Part shown: piece after piece, positions 27,031 through 35,351 of the stretch
Numbering within the stretch: position 1 is the first letter of the stretch
Layout: each line of letters opens with the position of its first letter
Assembly (NCBI GenBank): GCA_017614715.1
Contig: JAGABI010000065.1
Location: 1 to 56,215 of the forward strand
DNA length: 56,215 bases
Source: Bacteroidales bacterium
Lineage (GTDB): Bacteria; Bacteroidota; Bacteroidia; Bacteroidales; UBA932
Reading direction: 5' to 3'
Translations under genes and position numbers: made by a program
Notes under the pieces: generated by a model
The model's input: the letters and a program-made list of their open reading frames with translations, nothing else
What the model was told of the DNA's origin: nothing
Database searches by the model: none

Positions 27031-28746
27031 ATGATACAAGCCAAGCAAATTATTTATCGTTACTTAACGCAGACAGATTTTAAATCAATGAACAATCTAA
27101 TTCATTCTGCTGGTGGTGGTAGTCAGACTTATATTGACCTTCCAAAAAGTAACATTTCAGATGCAAACCTTAACTCTTTTTTTGGTCCTGGGACTTCCAT
27201 TAATTATGGATTTAGTTGGACTTTTAATGTGTTTAGTCTATCGCAAGGGAGGACAGCACAATCAGTTACAGTGTCGGCTCGAAGAGATGCTACCAATTCC
27301 ATTCGAGAACAGAACGGAAATAATAGGATTAACATCCTGAAGTCTTCAGTAAGTAATTTCCCTACAACAACATATGATGATGCTAATGACCCAATCTGCC
27401 TGTTTATTTTGAAAGAAGTGACTGGCGCTTTTTGGACAGGATGGTTCTCAAAAAGTGACTGTCAACCCGGTTGGTATATTCCTCTTGAACTTATCCCTGT
27501 CTTAGCAAGAAAAGCAGGCAACTGTGGATATATTAATCTTTCACAACCTGTTACAATTGATATAACAGATTTCCGTTGGCCATTCAGGTTCTCATTTAAT
27601 AATCCGGTGCTATCCCTTCCGAGTGTCCAACAACAACCCTTGTCAATAAAACATATCATTGACGCTATTAATAGCACAGGGCTTATATATGATGATACAA
27701 TTATTAAACGTCTGTGTTTCTCCTTACTTTCAAAGCGTTTTGTTATTCTAAGCGGCTTGGCCGGCTCTGGCAAAACGCAACTTGCCCTGGCACTAGCCCA
27801 TTCGCTTTGCGAGAATTTGGCGGAACAGATGTGCTTTGTACCTGTTGGAGCAGATTGGACTAATCGGGAGCCACTTCTTGGTTACCCTAATGCGCTGAAA
27901 GGTGACGAATATGTCCGCCCCGAGAACGGTGTCCTTGATTTATTAATACGCGCTCAGAAACCCGAGAATAAGGAAAAACCATTTTTCTTGATTCTTGATG
28001 AGATGAATCTAAGTGTTGTCGAACGATACTTCGCTGATTATCTCAGCGCTATGGAGGCCAAAAACGAACCAATACACCTTTGGACGAAAGATAAGGATGG
28101 CATTCCTTGTTCAGTAATTCTTGGCTCAAATGTGTTCATTATCGGAACCATAAATGTGGATGAAACCACCTATATGTTTAGCCCCAAAGTCTTGGATAGA
28201 GCGAATGTTATAGAGTTTAAGATTTCGGCTTCCGAGATGGATACGTTCCTTCAAACAAATCCGAATGCCGATGTTAGCAAGGCAGATGCTAAGGCCGCTG
28301 CATACGCTGAGGATTTCGTTGCGCCTCATAATCCTGCTCCAAATCCTGGGATTAATGGGACTCTTAACATGTTTTTCGGGGAATTGAAGAAGGCTAATGC
28401 TGAGTTTGGTTATCGTTCGGCACACGAAATATCAAAGTTTATTGGTATTGCCTTAGCGAACGATGATACGGCTACACCGCTTAATATGAATCAAGCCGTG
28501 GATGCGGCAATCGTACAAAAACTATTACCCAAATTGCATGGTTCAAAGAAAAAACTAGCTCCGGTACTCAAGGAAATGTGGGGCTTCTGCTTTGATACTC
28601 CTGCCTCTGGCGGGTCAATAGTCGCTTTGGAGGATGCAACTAATTCAGATTCCTCTAATGCAAAGTATCCTCTTTCTGCTGATAAGATCCTAAGAATGTA
28701 CAATTGGGTATGTGATAATGGATTCGCAAGCTTCTCCGAAGCATAG
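27031..28746 (+). CDS. McrB-like AAA+ restriction ATPase/GTPase
   Basis: Motor subunit of an McrBC-type restriction complex, 571 residues. The first 220 residues are an unrecognised domain (GGGSQTYIDLPKSN, then FWTGWFSKSDCQPGWYIPL) that by position should read the DNA target. The AAA+ part has Walker A GLAGSGKT (242-249), Walker B FFLILDEMNL (Asp323), and GTINVDETTYMFSPKVLDRA, the McrB-type sensor and arginine-finger region where McrB itself has the NTAD-like GTP signature. Whether it uses GTP or ATP cannot be told. It lies between the methylases and the nuclease gene with gaps of 4 and 3 bases. Confidence 0.85.
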   Translation: MIQAKQIIYRYLTQTDFKSMNNLIHSAGGGSQTYIDLPKSNISDANLNSFFGPGTSINYGFSWTFNVFSLSQGRTAQSVTVSARRDATNSIREQNGNNRINILKSSVSNFPTTTYDDANDPICLFILKEVTGAFWTGWFSKSDCQPGWYIPLELIPVLARKAGNCGYINLSQPVTIDITDFRWPFRFSFNNPVLSLPSVQQQPLSIKHIIDAINSTGLIYDDTIIKRLCFSLLSKRFVILSGLAGSGKTQLALALAHSLCENLAEQMCFVPVGADWTNREPLLGYPNALKGDEYVRPENGVLDLLIRAQKPENKEKPFFLILDEMNLSVVERYFADYLSAMEAKNEPIHLWTKDKDGIPCSVILGSNVFIIGTINVDETTYMFSPKVLDRANVIEFKISASEMDTFLQTNPNADVSKADAKAAAYAEDFVAPHNPAPNPGINGTLNMFFGELKKANAEFGYRSAHEISKFIGIALANDDTATPLNMNQAVDAAIVQKLLPKLHGSKKKLAPVLKEMWGFCFDTPASGGSIVALEDATNSDSSNAKYPLSADKILRMYNWVCDNGFASFSEA

Positions 28747-28749
28747 TTT

Positions 28750-31053
28750 ATGAGCAGGACGCTGGATATTCAGTTTAGAAGCCTTACAGGCTTAGTTTTT
28801 CTGACATTAAAAAGTCGGAAGGACGATGTTGTCCTGCGTATTGCTGAGGATGCAGAAGAAAACGGCGAAGCCCCATTTCAGATAGGAGAAGCTTCTGAAT
28901 ATGATTACTCTTTTGTAGATAGCGGTAATGGTCGAAAATACCAGTTTGAAGAAGTAGATGGCGTTCTTGAGAGGACATGGTCTGAGATTGGATATGTCCC
29001 TTTTGGCAGAATCCGTACTGGCAATTATGTTGGTACTATGACATTCCATCTTGTTGATTGTACCAGTTCATCGCCTGTTAGTGCCGGTGAGTTAAAGATA
29101 GAAGTCGTATCAACGAAGACTGACTATCGCACGGATTACAGACAGATGTTAGAAGAGATCTCTAAGGATTATGCGGAACTAGTGATGTCATTCTCTCCAG
29201 CCGGACAACATTTCCTTCCAGATTCGAATCTATCATCTCGTACACTTTATCAGAGATTTGCTTTTGTTAAGAGTATTGTTGACAATGATTCCTTCATCGA
29301 AGCCGTAAGAAAGGTTATCCTCAATCCTATCAGGAATTGGGGGCAAACTATTGTTAATAAGAGTATTACAAATGTTAAGAGGCTCGATAGAAAGGCTTTA
29401 GGACAGATAGCTTCTTCTACGAATAGAATCTCAGTAAAGGGCATCCCTGGATTGTCTTTGCCTCAAGGCGTTGATTCTCTGCCACAAAGTATTGAGATTC
29501 CTTATAAACGGGATACCATTGATACTCCTGAAAACCGTTTCGTTAAATATGTCGTAAAATCTTTTGTGGCATTTGTTGATGCTTTTCAATCGTATAAGAA
29601 TGCAAGCTATAATCTGAAGGCCGAAGCTTCAGTCCTCAGCGATAAGCTTCAAAATATACTGTCAGTCTCTTTCTTTAAGGGAATATCAGATCCAACAGTC
29701 ATTTCGCTCAATAGTCCGGCACTTCAGCGTAAGGATGGGTATCGGGACATATTGAATGCTTGGACATTGTTTGACACTGCAGCAAAACTCACTTGGAGCG
29801 GTGGTGACGATGTCTATGATGCTGGGAAAAAGAATGTCGCAGTCCTATACGAGTATTGGTTATTCTTCAAACTTCTATCTGTCATCAGTGAGACTTTCAA
29901 TCTTGACCCAAAATCGTTAGAGAAAATGATTGAACGAGATTCTGAAGGGCTAAATTTGTCTCTAAAACAGGGCAGGATGCAGATGATAGCTGGCGCAACA
30001 CAGATTGGCAATCGACGCCTCAATGTCCGTTTTTACTATAATAGGACATTCTATAAGGAGTCTGAGATCAAAAAAGAAGGGTCATGGACCGTACAGATGC
30101 GTCCCGACTACACTTTGTCAATATGGCCTGGAGATTTATCTCAGTCTGAAGCAGAATCAAAGGATATCATCACCCATATTCATTTCGATGCAAAATACAA
30201 GGTGACTCATTCTCCTTTCTCGGACAAGAGTGTTTCCAAGGAACAAGCGGATAAAGAGCTTGACGAAGAGAAAAATGAACAAGAGTCCGGCATATACAAA
30301 AGGGCTGATATTCTGAAAATGCATGCCTATAAGGATGCAATTCGTCGCTCTTCTGGCGCATATATCTTGTATCCGGGTGATCGGGATAGCGAGCTTCGTG
30401 GTTTTCATGAGATCCTTCCTGGGCTAGGCGCTTTTAACATCAGACCTGCACGGTATGAAGGAGATGCAAGGGAGCTCAAGCGCTTCATTACGGAAGTAGT
30501 TCAACATTTACTAGATCGTAATTCTCGCAGGGAAAAGGTACTGCAAGCTGGTCACGAGATACAAGAAGCAGATATATCTCGTTTTGAAGGGCGTTTCCCG
30601 GAAGTATATCAAACCGGCGGTTTTTTCCCGGATACTACTCCAGTTTTAGTTGGTTGTTATAAAAGTGAAGAGCATCTCCAATGGATTCTCACTCATGGAC
30701 TTTACAATGTTAGATTGGGAAAAGACCGTCACGGAGCTGTCACTCTAGATAGTAAGTTGGTTGAGTCAAGGTATTTACTGCTCTATGACTATAACAATCG
30801 TTCGAATAAGCGTTTCTTGAAAATTGTCTCCGGATCGCCATCAGTATATAGTAAGGATGAGTTAGGTAACGATTATCCCAACCCTGGTGGTCCCTTGTAT
30901 TTAGTATTCCAGGTTTCAGAGTCTGCAGTAGAACCAGAATTGGCTTATCTGGAATGGACACAATATGGTACAATTGACACCCTTATTCCATCCGATGGAT
31001 CGCCAATTACAGTAATGTATACTGGCCTTTTCCCGCCCCAATCATTTAATTGA
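28750..31053 (+). CDS. DUF2357 / McrC-like nuclease subunit
   Basis: Probable nuclease partner of the McrB-like protein, 767 residues. The N-terminal half is DUF2357-like (SIEIPYKRDTIDTPENRFVK, then VAVLYEYWLFFKLLSVI), the part that in relatives docks on the AAA+ ring. A PD-(D/E)xK nuclease pattern follows: Asp453 in RPDYTLSIW, then Asp480 and Lys482 in HFDAKYKV. About 190 further residues (FPDTTPVLVGCYKSEEHLQWI) form an extra C-terminal domain I do not recognise, which looks like an EVE-type or other small-molecule/base-binding fold only by vague resemblance. It ends the operon, closed by a hairpin. Confidence 0.82.
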   Translation: MSRTLDIQFRSLTGLVFLTLKSRKDDVVLRIAEDAEENGEAPFQIGEASEYDYSFVDSGNGRKYQFEEVDGVLERTWSEIGYVPFGRIRTGNYVGTMTFHLVDCTSSSPVSAGELKIEVVSTKTDYRTDYRQMLEEISKDYAELVMSFSPAGQHFLPDSNLSSRTLYQRFAFVKSIVDNDSFIEAVRKVILNPIRNWGQTIVNKSITNVKRLDRKALGQIASSTNRISVKGIPGLSLPQGVDSLPQSIEIPYKRDTIDTPENRFVKYVVKSFVAFVDAFQSYKNASYNLKAEASVLSDKLQNILSVSFFKGISDPTVISLNSPALQRKDGYRDILNAWTLFDTAAKLTWSGGDDVYDAGKKNVAVLYEYWLFFKLLSVISETFNLDPKSLEKMIERDSEGLNLSLKQGRMQMIAGATQIGNRRLNVRFYYNRTFYKESEIKKEGSWTVQMRPDYTLSIWPGDLSQSEAESKDIITHIHFDAKYKVTHSPFSDKSVSKEQADKELDEEKNEQESGIYKRADILKMHAYKDAIRRSSGAYILYPGDRDSELRGFHEILPGLGAFNIRPARYEGDARELKRFITEVVQHLLDRNSRREKVLQAGHEIQEADISRFEGRFPEVYQTGGFFPDTTPVLVGCYKSEEHLQWILTHGLYNVRLGKDRHGAVTLDSKLVESRYLLLYDYNNRSNKRFLKIVSGSPSVYSKDELGNDYPNPGGPLYLVFQVSESAVEPELAYLEWTQYGTIDTLIPSDGSPITVMYTGLFPPQSFN

Positions 31054-31069
31054 CGACTGTATTAAAACG

Positions 31070-31119
31070 CGAGCCTCTTCCGACAAAGGGAGAGGCTCGA
31101 CTTAGCACGTTTTAAAGTG
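31070..31119. terminator. hairpins between convergent nuclease and Abi genes
   Basis: CGAGCCTCT (31070-31078) pairs with AGAGGCTCG (31091-31099) around a 12-base loop that can pair further. A second small hairpin, GCAC..GTGC, lies at about 31104-31119. There is no T run, so it may act on either strand only weakly or mark the 3' end by other means. Confidence 0.5.
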
Positions 31120-31173
31120 CATGGTATAGCGACAAAGTCTATACGGGCACTAAATCTTTTGCAAATGTAGGAT

Positions 31174-32073
31174 TTATTTTTGGTATTGCAACAATCCTGC
31201 CGTCCTTTTTATGGTAGCTTCAAGATCTGGATTGCGTCCATAAAGTATTGAAAGTGCATCAGAAATATTACGTCTCATATCTTTTAATCTGTTGTTTGAT
31301 ATCATCCCCAAAAGATATTCAACTACCTTTAAAGAACCACAGAGATTATTTCCATTCACACGCGCAAGGTTGCCAGCAGGGCCGTTCTTGATGCTCATTG
31401 GCAGTCTCATATCGAACAAGACACCCCCGTGTGCACATATGTTTCTCAAGGTACGGACAGTCTTGATATAGTTCTCAAAAATCGCTGTTTGATTAACGCC
31501 AAAATGGCGGGAGATATCAAGTTTGTCGGCAGGACTTTTCAAGTTTATGAACAGGCTCTCAATATTGCCAAAAGTCATAAACTCAATAGTCTTCCATGCT
31601 GGGGCATATTTATCATTAATATAATTCTGATGATGACGTCGAATCACTGGTTTCTTTTTGATGGACTCATACACTTCATCAAAGCCTTTGATATAAGGTG
31701 AGGTCATCACGACTGGATCAACGAACCATGTGGGAGAATCTTTATATTTATTTGATAGTGTGTATGTAATGTAAGTTCTCAAAGCTACTTCAATGCGACC
31801 GATGTACCGATTTAGGATATTTCTTAGGTCAAAATCAAAGTAATATAATGCAACAGCATCACTTAATTTTGTCCCAGTAATAACTTCGTGTGTTCTGTTC
31901 GAATGTTTCGGGTATGTCTTCTCAAAGGGAAAGAGATATGAGCATAGTCTGAAGTATCCTATATCAAGAAGGCATTCTTTAGCTTTCTCCTCACAAGAAA
32001 TAACTACCCCACGATTACGAAGCAAGGAGATTTGTTCCTCAAGTGTTGTTGCCCGCTTTACCTTTTGTTCCAT
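31174..32073 (-). CDS. Abi_2 (AbiD/AbiF-type) abortive infection protein with HEPN motif
   Basis: Phage-defence candidate of 299 residues. The family features are FRLCSYLFPF, YYFDFDLRNILNRYIGRIEVALRT, and the HEPN ribonuclease motif RNICAH (Arg210 to His215, Rx4H), as in Abi_2 proteins thought to cut RNA and halt the infected cell. The ATG at 32073 is chosen; a TTG two codons earlier sits in the promoter. It is convergent with the restriction operon, so it has its own control but travels in the same island. No antitoxin gene is adjacent. The family call is good; the trigger is unknown. Confidence 0.85.
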   Translation of the reverse strand: MEQKVKRATTLEEQISLLRNRGVVISCEEKAKECLLDIGYFRLCSYLFPFEKTYPKHSNRTHEVITGTKLSDAVALYYFDFDLRNILNRYIGRIEVALRTYITYTLSNKYKDSPTWFVDPVVMTSPYIKGFDEVYESIKKKPVIRRHHQNYINDKYAPAWKTIEFMTFGNIESLFINLKSPADKLDISRHFGVNQTAIFENYIKTVRTLRNICAHGGVLFDMRLPMSIKNGPAGNLARVNGNNLCGSLKVVEYLLGMISNNRLKDMRRNISDALSILYGRNPDLEATIKRTAGLLQYQK

Positions 32074-32076
32074 ACA

Positions 32077-32107
32077 CAAATGTAAGCATTACGCCAATAA
32101 TATTCAA
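32077..32107 (-). promoter_or_regulatory. promoter of the Abi_2 gene, nearly leaderless
   Basis: On the minus strand TTGA near 32107 and then TACATTTG (32084-32077). The ATG at 32073 is only 3 bases beyond the -7 box, so the transcript should begin at or inside the start codon. Confidence 0.5.
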
Positions 32108-32136
32108 GAGCTGATTCAGACACTGGATTGACCTTC

Positions 32137-32169
32137 CTTGCCTTTTTCGGCGAAAAATTAGTACCTTCG
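32137..32169 (+). promoter_or_regulatory. probable promoter of ackA
   Basis: CTTG at 32137-32140, 21 bases, TACCTTCG at 32162-32169, one base off TAnnTTTG. The leader would be about 20 bases. It is back to back with the Abi_2 promoter. Confidence 0.4.
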
Positions 32170-32194
32170 CGGTGCGAAAAATAAAACACACAAT

Positions 32195-33412
32195 ATGAAT
32201 ATACTGGTTCTCAATTGCGGCAGCTCTTCCATTAAATATCAGGTTCTGGATATGAAGGGCGAAGGCGAATTCTCTCTTTTGGCAAAAGGTCTTGTTGAAC
32301 GCGTCGGCAGCGACAATGCAACCATCACGCACAAGGTTCCCACCCGGGATGATGTGTTTCAGGAGCTCCCGATCCATGACCATTCCAAGGGTATTTCTGT
32401 GGTTCTGGAGATGCTGCTGGACAAGGAGAAAGGGGTCCTCAAGAGCCTTTCTGACATTGATGCCGTAGGTCATCGCGTGGCGCACGGCGGTGAGTACTTT
32501 TCATCGGCCGCAATGGTCAATGCCGACACCATAGCAAAGATAGAGAAGTGCTGTGCGCTGGCACCGCTCCACAACCCGGCTTCGTTGCTGGGTATCAGGG
32601 CCGCAGCTGAGCTGATGCCGCAGATTCCGCAGGTGACTGTGTTTGACACCTCTTTCCATCAGACGATACCGGATTATGCATATATGTACGCCCTGCCGTA
32701 TGAGTATTATGAGAAATACGGCATCCGCCGTTACGGCTTCCATGGCACCAGCCACAATTTTGTGGCGGGTAAGGCGTGCGATGCGCTGGGCTGGAACATC
32801 AAGGAGAAAAAGATTATCACCTGCCACCTGGGCAACGGCAGTTCAATAACCGCAATCAAGGGAGGCAAATCTATAGATACCTCCATGGGCTTCACCCCGT
32901 TGGAAGGTGTCACTATGGGTACCCGCTGCGGCAACATAGACCCGAGCGTAGTGACTTTCCTCATGGAGAAGGAGGGGCTGGATGCAAAGGCTATGAACGA
33001 TGTGATGAACAAGAAGAGCGGCCTGCTGGGCCTCTCTGGCGTGTCTGCCGACAACCGCGACGTTGAAGGTGCAGCTGCCAAGGGCAACAAGCGGGCAGAG
33101 ATGACCCATCTGAAACGCTGCTACGATATCAAGAAGTTTGTGGGTGCATACGCAGCTGTGCTTAACGGAGTGGATTTGATTATTATGACTGGCGGCATCG
33201 GCGAGAATGCCCGTAATGTCCGTCGCGAGGTCCTCTCGGGTCTCGAGTATCTTGGTCTTGAGCTCGACCTCTACCGCAACGACCATGTGGAGGGCGACAA
33301 CTGGCTCATCAGCACCGAGTCTTCAAAGGTGAAGGCCATGGTAGTCTGCACCAACGAGGAGCTGGTGATTGCCCGCGACACCATGGAACTGGTAAGCAAG
33401 AAGCGCAAGTAG
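32195..33412 (+). CDS. ackA: acetate kinase
   Basis: Makes ATP from acetyl phosphate and ADP, releasing acetate, a major fermentation end reaction. It has 405 residues, the normal length. MNILVLNCGSSSIKYQ is the N-terminal phosphate-binding segment, HGTSHNFV and CHLGNGSSI are ATPase signatures of the acetokinase family, and TGGIGENARNVR closes the nucleotide site. Phosphotransacetylase usually sits next to it but is not in this window. It is a single-gene unit between the defence island and the lut genes, ended by a strong bidirectional terminator. Confidence 0.97.
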   Translation: MNILVLNCGSSSIKYQVLDMKGEGEFSLLAKGLVERVGSDNATITHKVPTRDDVFQELPIHDHSKGISVVLEMLLDKEKGVLKSLSDIDAVGHRVAHGGEYFSSAAMVNADTIAKIEKCCALAPLHNPASLLGIRAAAELMPQIPQVTVFDTSFHQTIPDYAYMYALPYEYYEKYGIRRYGFHGTSHNFVAGKACDALGWNIKEKKIITCHLGNGSSITAIKGGKSIDTSMGFTPLEGVTMGTRCGNIDPSVVTFLMEKEGLDAKAMNDVMNKKSGLLGLSGVSADNRDVEGAAAKGNKRAEMTHLKRCYDIKKFVGAYAAVLNGVDLIIMTGGIGENARNVRREVLSGLEYLGLELDLYRNDHVEGDNWLISTESSKVKAMVVCTNEELVIARDTMELVSKKRK

Positions 33413-33433
33413 ACAGAGCCCAGGGCTTGTAAA

Positions 33434-33476
33434 GCAAAAGGGATGACGGAACACACCGCCATCCCTTTTGCTTTTG
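33434..33476. terminator. bidirectional terminator between ackA and lutC
   Basis: A perfect 12-base stem: 33434-33445 (GCAAAAGGGATG) with 33460-33471 (CATCCCTTTTGC), extended by CGG/CCG inside, with T-rich exits on both strands. It serves both ackA (+) and the lut genes (-). Confidence 0.9.
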
Positions 33477-33493
33477 GAAGAGAGTATCAGGAC

Positions 33494-34075
33494 TCACACG
33501 AGCAGGACTGTTACACTCCGGGCGGCCTGGGCTCCCATCACGAGGGTCTGGGCAATGTCGGCGGTTTTGGAAGGGCCGCTGATAAAGGTGCCGTAGCCAT
33601 ATTCTCCAAGATCTATCTGCCGGTATGCCTCATGCATGTTGTTCACAATGGCCGCTTTGGGCAGCAGGATAACCAGATTCTCAGAGATAAAGCATACCGC
33701 CTTCTCCTTCATCGACTGCGGAATCCAGATGCAGCCGTTCTCAGCTACTCCAAAAGAGCCTCTGATGACGCCCACATCGGTGCCGTTGAGCTCCTGTGCG
33801 CTGCCGACGGTGTCGGGATTCAGGGTGGCGATATGAACTTCCGGCAGGTTGGAGGCGATGACGCCGGCATCGGGGAAAAGGTCGCGTATGGCTTTGTCGA
33901 TGTCTGTTTCGGGAGCGAGCTCCACTACTTTACTGCCGGTAGCTTCGCTGCTGGCCTTGAATGCCGCCAGCGGCTCGTCATAAACTGTCGCCTGCAAATC
34001 GCCCAGGGAGGGCATATCGTAGCGCTCGCGGATGCCGGAGCGGATGCGTCCCAGGATATCGTCTTTATTACTCAT
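33494..34075 (-). CDS. lutC: LUD-domain lactate utilization protein LutC
   Basis: Third component of the LutABC L-lactate oxidase complex, which oxidises lactate to pyruvate. It has 193 residues. The LUD fold is visible in VGVIRGSFGVAENGCIWI and the SGPSKTADIAQTLVMGAQ end, which matches the family SxTADIE-type motif. It overlaps lutB by 8 bases, making a tight lutA-lutB-lutC run on the minus strand. Confidence 0.9.
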   Translation of the reverse strand: MSNKDDILGRIRSGIRERYDMPSLGDLQATVYDEPLAAFKASSEATGSKVVELAPETDIDKAIRDLFPDAGVIASNLPEVHIATLNPDTVGSAQELNGTDVGVIRGSFGVAENGCIWIPQSMKEKAVCFISENLVILLPKAAIVNNMHEAYRQIDLGEYGYGTFISGPSKTADIAQTLVMGAQAARSVTVLLV

Positions 34076-35351
34076 CTTTATCCAGTTTGAGGCTATGGAA
34101 CGGTTTCTTTATTACGCCGGTGGCAGTTTTGTACAAGAGAGGGTGGTCATACACCATAGACATCCCTTCGCATAGCGTCCTCTTTCCAAGAGGTGCTGTC
34201 CCAAATGCGGGCAACTGCTGCCTCCACTGGTAAATCTGCTCCCCGAGGTTGATTTTAACGGGGCAGACGCTCTGGCAACTGAGGCAAAGGGTACATGCAG
34301 ACACGTTGCCGGAATGGGCCTTTGCGTTGCGCAGCATACCCAGGTTCACCCCCACGGGGCCTGGGATGAAATAGCTGTAGGAATACCCTCCGGAACGGCG
34401 GTACACCGGGCAGGTGTTCATGCAACTGCCGCAGCGGATGCACTTAAGGGTCTGCCAATGTTCGGGATTGGCTATCCACTCGCTGCGTCCGTTATCTACA
34501 AGTATAATGTGCATCGGCGCTGCTCCTGGCCTCGCAGTGCGGAAGTGGCTGGTGTATGTGGTGGTGGGCTGCCCGGTTGCGGAACGGCACAGCAGCCGCT
34601 GGAACACCGCCAGCGAGTCGTAATCCGGAATTACTTTCTCCAGGCCAAGTGCCGCAATATGCAACTTGGGGCAGGATGTGGACATGTCGGCGTTACCCTC
34701 GTTGGTGCACACTACAATGTCTCCGGTAGCGGCAATGCCAAAGTTAGCCCCCGTCATCCCTGCGCCGGCGGTCAGGAATTCCTTCCTGAGGCTCAGGCGG
34801 GCGCGGTAAGTGAGATATGTAGGGTCGTGATTGCCAGGCTCATTGGAGATGCCTTCCGCCTCGAACAGCTCGCCCACCTGGTCAGGGGTGAGATGCACAG
34901 CCGGCATAACTATATGGCTGGGGGCCTGCCCCAGCAACTGGATTATCCTCTCTCCGAGGTCGGTCTCGACCACCTCGATACCCTTGCTCTCCAGAAACGG
35001 ATTCATACCGCACTCTTCTGTGAGCATGGATTTGGACTTGACAATCTTCTTTACGCCGTGTTCGCTGAGTATCCCGAATACTATATTGTTGAAATCCTCG
35101 GCGTCGGCCGCCCAATGCACAATGGCGCCGTTCTTCTCTGCCTGGGAGGCGAACTGCTCCAGGTATTGGTCAAGGTGGCTAAGTGTATGAAGTTTGATCT
35201 TGGAGGCCTTTTCGCGGAGCCGCTCCCACTCCGGCAAACCGTGAGCCATGCCATCCCGCTTCTCGCGGACCGCCCAGAAAGTGGCGTCGTGCCACTCGCT
35301 GTATCGGGCATCTTTCAGGAAACCCTTGGCCTTTTTGCTGTGCTTGCTCAT
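34068..35351 (-). CDS. lutB: lactate utilization iron-sulfur protein LutB
   Basis: Core subunit of 427 residues with an N-terminal LUD domain and a C-terminal ferredoxin part. Two [4Fe-4S] sets are clear: CIRCGSCMNTCPVYRRSGG and CTLCLSCQSVCPVKINLG. The LUD part shows GANFGIAATGDIVVCTNEGN. The complex passes electrons from lactate to an acceptor, probably the quinone pool. It overlaps lutA by 4 bases and lutC by 8. Confidence 0.95.
   Translation of the reverse strand: MSKHSKKAKGFLKDARYSEWHDATFWAVREKRDGMAHGLPEWERLREKASKIKLHTLSHLDQYLEQFASQAEKNGAIVHWAADAEDFNNIVFGILSEHGVKKIVKSKSMLTEECGMNPFLESKGIEVVETDLGERIIQLLGQAPSHIVMPAVHLTPDQVGELFEAEGISNEPGNHDPTYLTYRARLSLRKEFLTAGAGMTGANFGIAATGDIVVCTNEGNADMSTSCPKLHIAALGLEKVIPDYDSLAVFQRLLCRSATGQPTTTYTSHFRTARPGAAPMHIILVDNGRSEWIANPEHWQTLKCIRCGSCMNTCPVYRRSGGYSYSYFIPGPVGVNLGMLRNAKAHSGNVSACTLCLSCQSVCPVKINLGEQIYQWRQQLPAFGTAPLGKRTLCEGMSMVYDHPLLYKTATGVIKKPFHSLKLDKDE

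Noticed and set aside
24000-32200. Flanking direct repeats or an integrase marking the defence island as an integrative element
   Set aside because: I found no integrase and no convincing att-like repeats at the edges by eye.
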